A DNA stretch of 64,000 bases from Gambelia wislizenii (Eukaryota > Chordata > Lepidosauria > Squamata > Crotaphytidae): the NCBI GenBank assembly GCA_030847615.1, contig JAUMIR010000001.1, forward strand, positions 253,149,187 through 253,213,186, read 5' to 3'. Below the pieces are notes generated by a model that was not told the DNA's origin, searched no databases, and saw only the letters and a list, made by a program, of their open reading frames with translations. The translations under genes and the position numbers were made by a program. Of this stretch, positions 10,640-21,252 are shown piece by piece; position 1 is the stretch's first letter, and each line of letters starts with the position of its first letter.

Positions 10640-11650
10640 CAGTTATTGTCTTAAAGCAGTAATGGACTGGATGAGGAAAAACAAATTGAGACTGAATCCA
10701 GACAAAATGGAGGTACTAACAGTTACGGGCCTGAAACCAGGTCTGGGAATACAACTTCCAATCCTGGATGGAACTACACTCTCCTCCAAGGACTGTGTTC
10801 ACAGTCTGGGGGTGCTCCTGGACCTGTCGCTCCTGATGTCTAATCAGGTAAATGCAATGGTCAGGAGTGCCTGTTATCAACTTCGGCTGATACACCAGCT
10901 GCACCCTTTCCTGGAAATCAGGGACCTCGAAACTGTGGTACATGTGCTGGTAACCTCCCGTCTCGATTTCTAGATGGGGCTACCTTTGTGCTTGACTCAG
11001 AAACTTCAACTAGTTCAGAACATGGCAGCCAGGTTGATTTCTGGTGTTTCCAAAAGAGAGCACATAACACCTGTGCTAAAAGCTCTCCACTGGCTGCCTA
11101 TTAGTTTCTGGGCACAGTACAAGGTGTTGGTTATGACTTTTAAAGCCCTACATGGCTTGGGTCCAACTTACCTCCAGGACCGCCTCATCCCGTATGACCC
11201 TCCCCATGCACTTTGGTCCTCTGGGAGGAACCTGTTACAACCTATGGAAACAAGGCTGTTGGTGACATCCCAGAGGGCCTTCTCTGATGCCCCCCCCCAG
11301 ATTATGGAATGGCCTGCCGGACGAGATCCATCTTATTACCACCTTAGACAGCATTAAAAAAGCCATCAAGACGGATCTTTTCTGGCAGGCCATTCCTGAA
11401 TAACTATCCTGGCCCAAGACTCAGCTGTCCTTTCCTTTTGAGCTGCCATTGGATTGTTTTTTAAAAAATACTGTATGTTTTACAATACAATACAATTAAA
11501 TTTTCTAATTTAATATATTTTTAATTATTGTATGTTTTTAATCCTTTTTAATTTAATATTATTTAAGGGGTGGGTGGGGTAGGGTATTGCAATTATGGAG
11601 TTTTTATATTATAAGCTGCCCCGATTGCATTGCAGAGGGGCAGGATAGAA
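10640..11650 (+). pseudogene. L2-clade LINE reverse transcriptase, C-terminal fragment
   Basis: Two consecutive open frames (10662-10973 and 10974-11357) encode the end of an L2-type ORF2, downstream of the catalytic palm. Visible family motifs are WMRKNKLRLNPDKMEVL, LGVLLD, TSRLDF, LQLVQNMAARLI, HITPVLKALHWLPI and FKALHGLGPTYLQD. The two parts are in frame and separated by a single TAG after LVTSRLDF. The reading then slips near 11300 before the expected end. A 3' UTR with (AAT)n follows. It is a 5'-truncated dead copy with no role in the host cell; the same family occurs on the minus strand at 21253-22485 and 54838-54995. Confidence 0.85.
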
Positions 11651-11682
11651 ATAATAATAATAATAATAATTATTTCAATAAC

Positions 11683-11896
11683 GATAGCATTTATATTTCT
11701 ATCCCGCTTATCAGTGCAAAGCACTCCCTAAGCAGTTTACAGTGCGTTTGTTAATTGCTCCCTACAAGCTGAGTACTCATTTTACTGACCTTGGAAGAAT
11801 GGAAGGTTGAGTCAGCCTTGGAGCCCTCTGGGATCAAACTCATAAGGTTGTGGTTGCAGTACTGGCATTTAACCAGTGCACCACCAGGGCTCCTGG
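11683..11896 (-). mobile_element. tRNA-derived SINE, GCAGTGGTTAAATGCC family
   Basis: On the minus strand it starts CCCTGGTGGTGCACTGG with A box TGGTGCACTGGTTAAATG and B box GAGTTTGATCCC. The 3' half is LINE-like (gcttatcagtgcaaagcac in plus-strand reading). The copies at 23918 (plus) and 28262 (minus) share the body. Confidence 0.75.
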
Positions 11897-12033
11897 TCAG
11901 TGTGTGATAATTCTGTGGTGGTTCCTTCATGTGATTACAGTGACGTGTGATAGTAAGTGTTATAATGCTACAATGTTCCCGCTATCCTCATTTGCAGAAT
12001 TAAAGTGTTTTTAGGTGCTGGTCTATTAAAGTC

Positions 12034-12499
12034 CTTTGTCTTTCTTCATTCCTCCTGCACACGTTTCTAGATCATACTGTTGTGCAAACAGGAGAGTGCA
12101 TAATGAATGTTGGCGATAGGGCATGATGTTCAGCAGTGAAAATTCATGCTTTCTCTTGGTCAGATACCTGCCTTCTCATTATGGCCTTTAGTTGTACCAC
12201 TCTCCTATTTTTCTCTACTATCACGCTCTATCTCATTGCAGTATTCATGTTCTTTTCCTTATCCTTTTCACAACATTCACATTCTGCAACACATAAACTA
12301 ATCAGGATAATATATACAGAATTATCAAGCTGATTCATAAGAATATGTAGGTGTTCTTGGTTTTGTTTTTGTTTGTAATTAGTCTGCAATCTTTAGCTAA
12401 CTGGTTAGAGATTGATTTTTAAAAGCTGCTTTTATTGTCTAAGGTAGTGCTCCAAATTTAATTGGGTGGTACATTTGGGGTTGTTTGAGAAATTATTTG
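12034..12499. other. Unclassified intergenic sequence
   Basis: No gene or repeat recognised. Confidence 0.5.
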
Positions 12500-12860
12500 T
12501 AATACATGCACAGTCAGATATCCACTTTCATGGGGGAGAGGGGCACAAGACCCCTGCAAAAATGGCCAAATTGTGAATCTAAATAAAAATTGAAAAAACT
12601 ATTATTTTTTACCTAAGAGAACACTTCTCTAGAAATTCCTAGATCCTCCAGCATGACTCTATGGTCCACTTCCAGCAAACTATCTACAATTGCCTAGAGA
12701 AGTGTTCTCTCTAGGAATCTCTAGTTCCTCTAGTGTGACTCTATGGTCCACTTCCACTGACTTCCACTGGAAGCAGACCATAGAATTGCAGTGGAGGACC
12801 TACAAATGCCCAAAGAGAACATATTAATCAAATCTGTGAATCATCAGATCTGCTAATGCT
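12500..12860. mobile_element. Tigger-like MITE, diverged
   Basis: The left end CACAGTCAGATATCC and the right region ctgtgaatcatcagatctgc are imperfect inverted ends. The interior contains gaacacttctctagaaattcctag and its near inverse, plus 'ctctatggtccacttcca' twice. The interior resembles that of the copy at 31270-31534. Confidence 0.5.
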
Positions 12861-13250
12861 TAAGCCACAAATGTGCAAGTACAACTGTAATTATAAAAAA
12901 CTTCAGGAACAAATATCATATTTAAAAAGAGGCATTCCTCCCTGTGCAAATGTGTTAGAGAAGGGGGAATACCTCTTCTACGATGACAGCTGTGTGCCAT
13001 CTAAAATCAAAGTATGTTTCCTTTCTACAACTGGAGTGAGCAACTAGATAACATTAGAATACAAATCCTATTGACTTTGACCATTGGCTATGCTGGCTCA
13101 GTTGATCAGAGCTGGAGCATATCACAGAATTAGCTACAGTTTCTACACCCAGCACCTACAATAATGTTTTCTTATAAGCAAATTCATGTTGATTGAATGT
13201 ATATGAACTAAATTATTAATTGATGGAAACACATATCACCCAATATTTCT
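12861..13250. other. Unclassified intergenic sequence
   Basis: No gene or clear repeat recognised. Confidence 0.5.
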
Positions 13251-13873
13251 GGGCTTGTCTAGACAAGAAGATTTAATGTGGATTGCTGTACATTAACACA
13301 GATTCGCATCATTTGTCTCCATGGTCCTTTGGCAAAATCAGTGGTGTGGTGTGGTGTGGTGTGGTGTGGTGTGTAAAGCTATCCATGTTTGAAGTGCACA
13401 TGCATCCATGCCAGCGAATCAAGATGGTGACCAAGAGTGAATTAGTTGCATTATTATTCTCAACAAGCTATTGCTATTGCTGCTGGACAGTATTTTTTTA
13501 AAACTGTAAATCTAAGGTGTGGAAGTGCAACTTCTGCTTAAAAAAGCTGTTTGGTAGCCTCAGCACAGCAAAAAAGCATGTGATCGGTAACATGAAACTC
13601 CAAAATGGTGCTTCCAGTCATTGCCGGCAAGCCCACCCCCCACGCACATCTGACCAATTAGCTTTCCACTTCTGCGAATCAGTCCAAATGAGCAGCAATG
13701 CGCATTTCCATGCATTATTTAAAAGACTTCAGGGAAAACCATGAAGGCTTTTCCTGTGCAGTAATTGGAGTCCCCCCCCCTTCCTAATACCATGAATCTC
13801 ATTTGTTTCTCATTCGGACAAAAGGTATCTCCTCACATTCTATGAGGAGTATTTTCACTGTCTAGACAACCCC
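13251..13873. mobile_element. 623-bp MITE with GTCTAGACA ends (family E)
   Basis: The left end GGGCTTGTCTAGACA is the near-perfect inverse of the right end TGTCTAGACAACCCC. A related 630-bp copy is at 45347-45976; shared internal motifs include caaaatggtgcttcc, ccaatgagct/ccaattagct and gggacaaaaggt/cggacaaaaggt. No coding capacity. Target duplications are not evident. Confidence 0.75.
13342..13374. repeat. (GGTGT)n minisatellite
   Basis: Pentanucleotide run of about six units inside the family E MITE; absent from the other copy at 45347, so it arose after insertion. Confidence 0.9.
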
Positions 13874-14096
13874 TTTAAGAACTAAGAAATGGCCACTTTT
13901 GTTCTTAGTAAATAGCAAATGCAGAAATGGAAGGCTCTTTGGTGCAAAATGGAAAGAAAGCAGGAGCAAATGGGAAACAAAAGGTCAAGAAGTGAAATGA
14001 AATTTGTGCTAAGTGTAGTCTGGAAGTCCATTTTACTTCCCCGCTAGTATTTTCAGGTGAGCTCAGAGAATACAACTCAAAATCAAATTCACAAAT

Positions 14097-14497
14097 CTTT
14101 TAACCTTTTCTTAACCTTTTCTTTTCCAGCAACCCCTTTTAAATATCTTTTGTTGCTGTGGACCCCCAAGACTTAACTCAAGATTTAAATAAAACCATGA
14201 TGATGATGATGATGACGATGATGATGAAACAATTACACCATCTATTAAACCTTCCCTCAGAGGCACTGAAGGGTTAGGGAACACTTTTCTCCTGCTTCTT
14301 CCTACAAGTTTGTGGCTGGAGTGGATGAATGGCAACGCGCAGGCCAAACCAGCCAGCCTTTGCCTTGGCTCCTGTCACATGGCTGCTCCACTGCAGGAAA
14401 GAGGTGGGCCAAGCAGCCTTCAAGCCTTCATGGGCCCCCTGTAAGGACATCATGGCCCTCTGGGGGTCTGCGGACCACAGGTTAAGAACCACTGTGA
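14097..14497. mobile_element. hAT/Charlie-like non-autonomous element
   Basis: The right end reads GACCACAGGTTAAGAACCACTG, the inverse of the well-known Charlie-type terminus beginning CAGTGGTTCTTAACC. The left boundary is uncertain. It contains a (GAT)n run at 14195-14227. No transposase. Confidence 0.65.
14195..14227. repeat. (GAT)n microsatellite
   Basis: Run of about eleven GAT units with one GAC variant; responsible for a poly-serine open frame on the opposite strand. Confidence 0.95.
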
Positions 14498-14839
14498 TAG
14501 CCAAATCTCATATCTGAAATCAGAGTTTCTATGCTTTTTGCTCCATCCACTAACAGTACAACATTTAGGAATTAAAATGTAGCTGACCATCAAGTTTGTG
14601 GGAAACTAAAAAGGTAAAATCAAATACAGATCACTCTTTGGTTAGGCTGAGGGAATCCCAGATACTAATGATAAACACTCAGCAAGCAATTGTAAGCTAG
14701 CAGGTAGATCTTAACACACGAAGAACGGAGGAAACAGAGAAAGAAGGAAGCCAGTTGTGTCAGTAGGTGCATCTTTCCCTCCTCCCAATTGTAAAGGCTA
14801 CAGGCAGAGGCACAGGTTAGTGCCTGGATGTTTAATGTA

Positions 14840-15260
14840 GGGATGGAAAGAATATTCAAAAATATTAAAAAAAAATGTTGAAAAAAGGTGTTTCTCAAGT
14901 GTTGGGATACCCTGACAAAAAGAATCCTGGACTGATGAGAATTTTCACAGTTTGGAACTTACTCTGTGCCAAATCTGTGTATTTTCCTCTTACAAAATGC
15001 ATCATTTTGTGCATGGGAAACAGTATATTCAGTTCATAAGATATTTCCCAGCAGAAATAGCTCCTATCACTTGCACAGATAATGCTGTTTTCTTCACCAA
15101 ACCCCGCCCCCCAAAAAACAAAAACAAAAAAACCATGCATGTTTTGCACAGAACAAGTTCTGAACTGTAAATGGTCTCTGAAAACTACAATTTTCAAAGA
15201 CTTTCTTACAGTGAAAATTGCTAAAGTTACTTGTTGCTTCCTCTGAGAATGAAATTAGGA
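14840..15260 (-). repeat. Family D interspersed repeat, reverse orientation
   Basis: Begins tagggatggaaagaatattc, the reverse of the usual 3' end, and contains atcctggactgatgagaatt and a poly-A-like patch. Order and orientation are inverted relative to the copy at 29208. Confidence 0.55.
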
Positions 15261-16387
15261 AATGATATTTTAATTCCCACTTTAGGAGCAAGAAATACAA
15301 ATGCTCTTCCAGAGTGCAGTGGCTGCTCTCATCATGTCTATCGGGCCAGGGACTGTGGGAAGGGCCAGTAACTTAATTCGTTACTTTTTTGTTCAGTGAT
15401 TTCAGTGGATTTCTCTTTCATCTGCACCCCCATCCTTTTTTAGCCCTCTTGGGCTGTCTTTAGTCACTTTAAGCATTTTTTTTTACAATTGAAAACTAAT
15501 GCATGAACAAGAAGCTAACAGAGCTTCATAGTCTTTGCTCAGCATTTCAGTATTAGATTTTTTAAATTTATTTTTTAAGTGATAAACCATTAAGATGTTA
15601 GCATCAATGCTAACATTTTAAAGCTCTGGCTAGTGCCCTGATTATTTTGGCAGGGAAGGGGGTGGAAAAAAATTCTCCCCCTTCAGGTACCATGCTTTTC
15701 TCTTTTCTCTTTCTCTTTCTCTTTCTCTTTCTCTTTCTCTTCTTTTCTTTCTTTTTTTTTTTGTAAGAATGCACCTAAATAACGCTATGTTGTTTTAAAG
15801 GCAGCATTGTGGGAGAAGGTGTTCATCTAGTTGGCTATCATCAACTGAAGGTGATTCTGGCAACTGTAAAAGAAATAGTTAAAATCAGATACTGGCCTGA
15901 ATCCTATTATTAGTCCCAACTACAGGAGACATACTGAATCAAAAGGATTTACCTATCTATTGACTCACCATTCGACAGTTGATTCAATGGATCTACTCTA
16001 CTTGGAACTAGAAAAGTCCCCCCCCATCATGGAATATGGGATATTGGGCACCTTGTGGCTTGAACAGTCCATCCCCCCCCCCTATTTTGGAGTGAGTGCT
16101 TCCCCCCCCCCACCTCAGTTCAGTCCCTAAGCTGCCACTGTTGTGAATCAAGCTGCCATGCAAAAGCAGGAGGGCATCCTCTGCCTATCATTGTAATAAA
16201 TTGTGGGCTGTAATAAATCCTCCAGCTCTGAAGAGTGTGGAGTAGAAGGTTCCACAGGCTCCAGGTAAATATGAAACCCAGCTGTGGAGGTTTGATCAAC
16301 CTCTTGACACAAGAGAATTATGCCCAGAAGTCACACTAGGTAGATGGAATTTCTTCTGTGTTCTGCCATGACAGTTATCCAAGCAGA
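15261..16387. other. Unclassified sequence with (TTTCTC)n
   Basis: No gene recognised. A pyrimidine hexanucleotide run (tttctc)n lies at about 15697-15745. C-rich homopolymer runs occur near 16019, 16071 and 16103. Confidence 0.55.
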
Positions 16388-16635
16388 GCTAGGGCTTTTT
16401 CACACTACTCAGTCTGCTGACATAATACAGAAACAATGCAGTTTGACACTGCTTTAACTACCATGGCTCCGTCCTATGGAATTTTGGGATTTATAGTTTC
16501 TTGTGACACCAGAACTCTCTGACAGAAGGCTAAATAGCTCACAAAACTACAAATCCCAGAATTCCATAGCATTGAGCCATGCATGGCAATTAAAGCAGTC
16601 TCAAACTGGATTATTTCTGCAGTGTGCCAGCAGCC
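16388..16635. mobile_element. Palindromic MITE carrying ACTACAAATCCCAGAATTCC
   Basis: An imperfect inverted repeat about 245 bp long: gggatttatagtttcttgtg in the left arm pairs with cacaaaactacaaatccc in the right arm. Related copies are at 16636, 24260, 29606, 55534 and 61540. The arm motif ACTACAAATCCCAGAATTCC resembles the known ZNF143/STAF site. No coding capacity. Confidence 0.65.
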
Positions 16636-16822
16636 TCAGTTATAGCACTATGATTCTATTTTAACAATCATGGCTGAATCCTATGGAATCCTGGGACTAG
16701 CCGTTTGGCCCCAGAGAAGGATTCTTGAGGCCCCTCCCTCAACTGCCATTCCTAGGATTCTATCAGATGGAACCATGGCAGTTAAAGTGGAACCATAGTG
16801 CTATAACTGTATAATGTGAGAG
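16636..16822. mobile_element. Second palindromic MITE of the same family
   Basis: Begins about agttatagcactatgattc, contains tcctatggaatcctgggac and the inverse ctaggattctatcagatgg, and ends accatagtgctataactg. The outer ends are inverted copies of each other. It abuts the preceding copy directly. Confidence 0.6.
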
Positions 16823-17589
16823 GGCTTCTTGTAAGCCACAATGACTGATAGCTTTCATGTCATGCAAGCAGGCAGGCATTCTGGGTTCTAGCCTAAACTA
16901 TAAAGGAGAGATCCAAGGTTTGTTGTTGTTAACAGCCTTCAAGTGAGCTTCGACTCATGGTGACCCCATGGATGAGACATCTCCAACACCTCCAGTCCTC
17001 AGCCACCCTACTTAGGTCCTGCAGGCTCAGGCCTGTGGCCTCCTTGATTGAATCTAACCACCTAAGTGTGTGGTCTTCCTCTCTTTCTTTTCCCCTCCAC
17101 CTTTCATAGCATTATTGACTTTTCTAGTGAGTCATTTCTTCTCATGATGTGATGACAGCTTCAATTTGGTCATCTTGGCTTATAATGAGAGTTCAGGCTT
17201 GATCTGTTCTGAGGCCCATTTCTTTGTCTTTTTGGCCATCCATGGGATCCCCAACACCCTTCTCCAACACCACAGCTCAGATGAGCTTATTTTCTTCCTA
17301 TCAGCTATCTTCATTGTTTAGCTCTCACATCTGTACATGGTGATGGGAAATACAATGGTCTGAATGATCCTCACTTTAGTGCTCAATTTTATATCTTTGC
17401 ATTTTATGATCTTGTCCAGTTCTTTCATAGCTGCCCTTCCCAGTCCCTGCCTTCTTCTGATTTCCTGGCTGCAGTCTCTGTTCTGGGCTATGATTGATCC
17501 AAGGAATGGGAATTCTTTCATTATTTCAATTTCCTTATCATCTATTTTGAATTTGTGTAAATCCTCTGTGTCATTATTCTTGTTTTCTT

Positions 17590-17991
17590 TCTTTTTTTAT
17601 TTTAATAATATACATACAAATTATAAACCCAACCAATACAACAATTAATAATTATTAAGATATAAGTGATTCCCTCCACCCTGGGACCACAACCTTACAT
17701 TCATCCCTCTTTCCAATATTCCATTGTTTCCAACACTGGTTTGTTCCCTCTCCCCTTTATTAATACAAATTCTAAAAACTTGCTCCATTTCTCTCCAAAA
17801 TCTTTCTTACTGAGCATTCCCTTTTTTTCTTTAATACTGTTTGTTAATTTCTCATTTATAGCTATATCCCATACTTCATTGTACCTTTCTTCTATTTGAT
17901 AATTGCCTTGTGTTTCCTTGCTATTATTAACCTTGCTGCTGTCAGCAAATTTGTTAATAAATCGTTAATAGCTTGGGACTCTTGTATTTTT
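17590..17991 (-). mobile_element. ~400-bp retro-insertion inside BovB
   Basis: A 14-bp perfect direct repeat ATTCTTGTTTTCTT flanks it (17576-17589 and 17992-18005). Removing the 402-bp insert plus one repeat copy restores BovB continuity. The left edge is T-rich, consistent with a minus-strand insertion by LINE target-primed reverse transcription. The insert is AT-rich and resembles the L1 ORF2 end at 46095-46530 only weakly, so its family is uncertain. Confidence 0.65.
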
Positions 17992-18191
17992 ATTCTTGTT
18001 TTCTTAATGTTCAGCATTAAGCCTGCTTTTGCGCTTTCTTCTTTGACTTTCTTTAGTAGCTGGCTCCAAGTCTTCCTTGTTTTCTATTAGTTGTGCAGTG
18101 TTGTCTGCGTATCTTAGATTGTTGATGTTCTTTCCTCCCATCTTCACTCCTCCTCCCTCTGAATCTAAGCCAGCTCTATATGTGATATATT

Positions 18192-18249
18192 CTGTGTAGA
18201 AGTTGAACAAGTAGGATCACCTGTGTAGAAGTTGAACAAGTAGGATCAC
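18192..18249. repeat. 29-bp perfect tandem duplication
   Basis: The unit at 18192-18220 (starting ctgtgtagaagttg, ending taggatcac) is repeated exactly at 18221-18249 inside the BovB remnant. Identity suggests a recent replication-slippage event or an assembly artefact. Confidence 0.9.
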
Positions 18250-19240
18250 CTTTTCTGACTCCCTTTCCTATTGGAAACCATTCTGTTCTTATAGTGGCCT
18301 CCTGTCCTGTACAAGTTATGCATCAGGACAATCAAGTGTGTTGATACATCCATTTCTTTAAGAGTGATCCATAGTTTCTCATGATCTATGCAACCAAATG
18401 CTTTGCTGTAGTCTATAAAGCACATGATTTTCTTCTGGAATTCCCTACTGCGTTCCATTATCCAGCATATGTTTGCTGTGTGATCCCTAGTGCCTCTACC
18501 TTTTCTGAACCCAGCTTGCACCAATGGAATCCAGGAATGGCAAGAGTCTTTGCTGCAGTATTTTGAGCATGATTTTGCTTGCATGGGAAATTAATGTGAT
18601 GGACCTGTAGTTGCTGTAATCTTTTGTGTCTCCTTTTTGGGGAATGGGGATGTATATTGGTCATTTCCAGTCAGTGGGCCACTTTTTGGTTTTCCAATTT
18701 GTTGGCAAATTGCTGTTAGAACTGAGATTGATTCCTCTTCTGTGGATCGTAGCATCCCTATTGGAATGCCATCTCTTCCTGGTGATTTATTCTTCCTGAT
18801 TGATTTGAGTGCAGCTTTCACATTGCTTGCCATCATTTGGGGTTCTTCTTTGTATGGTTCTTCTTACCAACTCGCTTCCATCCTTTCATCTCATTTGCAA
18901 AGCTTCTTGCAAAGTGTATTGCTTCCATCATCTTTTTATTTCAGCTTGGCCATGCATTATGTTCCTCTGGTAATCATAGAGCATACCCACTCTTGGTTTG
19001 TACTCCCTTTGAATTCCCAGATCTTGTGGAAGAGTTCTCTTGTCCTTCCTTTTTTTATGTCAGCTTGTATTTCCCTGCATTGAGCACTATAGTAATTCTT
19101 GTTATCCCTGCACATTAATCGTTGAACCATTGTGTTCATGGTTTTAGTTGTGCCCTTTTCTCCCTTTTCTTTTGCTCCACATCTTTCCTTTACAACTTGA
19201 AGCATCTTGTCTGTCATTGTGATGCCCCTGTCTTTCCCTA

Positions 19241-20125
19241 CTCTAAGAGAAGGCCTCTGATAAATCCAAGCAAGCTACCATATATTGAAGTATAAGATCA
19301 ACACAGTAGATGGCCATTACAAGCTCTAACACATTCTCCCAAGTTTCACTTTTAATACTGTTCACAGTTACCCATTCCCCTCTCCTACCATGTAGCAGTA
19401 TTCTTTCCCACACTGTACCAGGCAGCTCCAGTGACCTTGGTTCCCACACTATCTGTTTCCACACCTACACCTCCTCCCATTTCTAAACATCCTTCTAACA
19501 TGGCCACAGAGCAGCTAAGCAATCCAAAGCAAAACTTAACATGGCAGAGACCCTCTCCTAGGACCCTCTGATAGTCATCCATTGTTTCTTCTCTTTCTTT
19601 TTGACCACTGTTGGCGTATTTCTGCATTCCTCTTTGATTATGTCCCTGGCATTTATCCATGGTGTTCAATCCTATCCTCCAAAATTGATAGATCCTTTAA
19701 AGTTGAGACTAAAACCCAGACCAGATTCACTGCTCCTCTGACATAGGAGCCACCACCTGTCCCTGCTAGTTAAGTTTTTTTTTTTACATTTTTCAAATGG
19801 TTCTTTCCTCTAATTCTGTCCTGACAAGATCACCCATTGAATCAGTGCTTCCCCCCCCCCCAGAGTCCTGCAACAAGTTACTTTTCTTGGCAATGCAAAT
19901 GTAATGAAGGCAATTACATTAAATAAGTGACACTAGTTGGAACAACAGTAATGTATTAGTATAACAAGGAATGTTTTTAAAAAGTTATTCTTTAAATGAA
20001 ATATTAGGCATTTGTGGATGCATTTTGTCAGAAACCTTTCCCCATTTTTTGCCATTTCCTTATCAATTCTAAGGTCCCATCCCACCCATCCCCACCCCCC
20101 AAAGCAGAGTGACATAATGATTACA
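19241..20125. other. Unclassified sequence beside BovB
   Basis: No gene or repeat family recognised. The left part may be the BovB 5' end, but I cannot align it by eye. Confidence 0.45.
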
Positions 20126-20128
20126 GAC

Positions 20129-20975
20129 CCAGCATGGCGTAGTGGTTTGAGCATTGGACTATGATTAGAGATGAGGGTTAAAATCCCTACTCAGACATGG
20201 AAACCCACCGGGGAGATTATCAGACAGTCTAAATATGGCATTATCATGATGCCAGGAGATCGCTAAAGGGCTTCCCCCCCCCAAGACAACGTCATTCCCT
20301 TCTTGTTATGCTCCCGTTCAGCAGTCATTATGCTGGTGCTGCTCTTTATTGATGGTCTAAGCCATCAATAGATCCCCATTCCGTTTTTGTAATGGAATGT
20401 CCTATGACTGAAAAGGTGCTCCATTATGCTAGCACGATGCCAGCATCAATGGGAGGTCCATGCCAGAACACTTCCGGGTGAAATCGGGACATCAAGGTAA
20501 GTGACACACTTTTTTGTACCCTCACCAGGTTACTTGTTAAGTTTTAAGTGTGTTTTAGTGCTTAGTGTCACTTTTGTTGTATTTTGATTTTTTAATATCT
20601 GGTGCTCTCATCTTCTTGCTCCATTCACTTGAGCTCCATCCATTCAAGCTCCATTCACTCCTGGGCTGCCCTGCCGAGGCAACAATGAACCACAATTAAG
20701 GTAGGTGTGAAAACCTTTTATTTATTTATTTTGTGTTACAGCGATGGGAGAGTGATAGGAGAGGGGATTGCAAGACGGAAACACATTTTTTTTTGTTCCT
20801 GTCTGAAAATCTCCTGGGTGACCTAGGGCAAGTCATATTCCCTCAGCCTTAGAGGAAGGCAAAGGCAAACCCTCTCTGAACAAATCTCACCAAGAAAACC
20901 CTGTGTTAGGTTCATCTTATGGTCACTGTAAGTCAGAAATGACATGAAGGCACACAACAAGAATAAAAAACACAA
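20129..20975 (+). mobile_element. Sauria-type SINE split by a 601-bp MITE
   Basis: The head 20129-20212 (cagcatggcgtagtggtttgag; B box gggttaaaatccc) ends at acccaccggg. The body resumes at 20814 with ctgggtgacctagggcaagtc and runs through the BovB-like tail (taagtcagaaatgacatgaagg). Removing the insert rejoins the normal SINE sequence CCACYGGGTGACC. Confidence 0.85.
20213..20813. mobile_element. 601-bp MITE, TTATCAGACAG family (type B)
   Basis: The left end GAGATTATCAGACAG and the right end CTGTCTGAAAATCTC are inverted. Flanking CCGGG (20208-20212) and CTGGG (20814-20818) differ by one transition, implying a 5-bp duplication. A central hairpin attgatggtctaagccatcaat lies near 20349. A second copy is at 47756-48364. 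Both carry an AGGTAAGT splice-donor-like motif. Confidence 0.8.
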
Positions 20976-21252
20976 TGATAGATGCAGCACATTATTCTCC
21001 AAACCCTGCAATGAACAACTGCAACAAATTACTTCTCAAACACTGTAATGATTAACAGGAACAAATTACTTTTAAACAGTAACTTGTTCTGCTTCTCTGT
21101 GCTGAGAAGCAGTAATAGGCAGTTGCCTATTAACCATAAAATGAGCCCAACCATTCATCATCTGAATAACTAAATAAATAATAACACTTGAAAACTCAGC
21201 ATGATCACGTTGACTTGAATAAGCTCCCCATCTGTTAGATAGAAATAAGCAC
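20976..21252. other. Unclassified intergenic sequence
   Basis: No gene or clear repeat recognised. Confidence 0.5.

Larger units (their letters stand above)
10154..12033. mobile_element. Type A MITE interrupted by an L2 LINE and a SINE
   Basis: The left part (10154-10617) begins GACTTTACCAGATGTGGC and matches the copy at 2908 through aaactcccgttcttcaag. The right part resumes at about 11897 (gtcagtgtgtgataatt) and ends ..ATTAAAGTC at 12033. Flanks CTGAG and CTTTG match at only 3 of 5 positions. The inserted 1.3 kb holds an L2 ORF and a tRNA SINE, so the MITE is older than both. Confidence 0.7.
16921..19240 (-). pseudogene. BovB (RTE-clade) LINE, decayed
   Basis: Reading the minus strand from about 19235 leftward, fragments of a BovB ORF2 appear in order: an RT N-terminal region (KSPGRDGIPIGML at about 18780), a GFRKGRGTRDHTANICWIME block (about 18500), FIDYSKAF (about 18420), LRYADN at about 18100 (the RT active site, normally ADD, here AD-Asn), and the C-terminal FLGSIIAQNRDCSQEIRRR and MYRCES blocks (17318-17521). 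The 3' end is ..caccatgagtcgaagctcac with GTTGTT near 16921. Many stops and frameshifts, one nested insertion (17590-17991) and one tandem duplication show that it is long dead. BovB is known from squamates and supports the organism call. Confidence 0.85.

Noticed and set aside
14111..14347. Poly-serine ORF
   Set aside because: Created by the (GAT)n microsatellite on the opposite strand.
18637..19118. Plus-strand ORF of 148 codons with hydrophobic stretches (possible membrane protein)
   Set aside because: It is the antisense of the BovB reverse transcriptase remnant, whose minus-strand reading shows family motifs.
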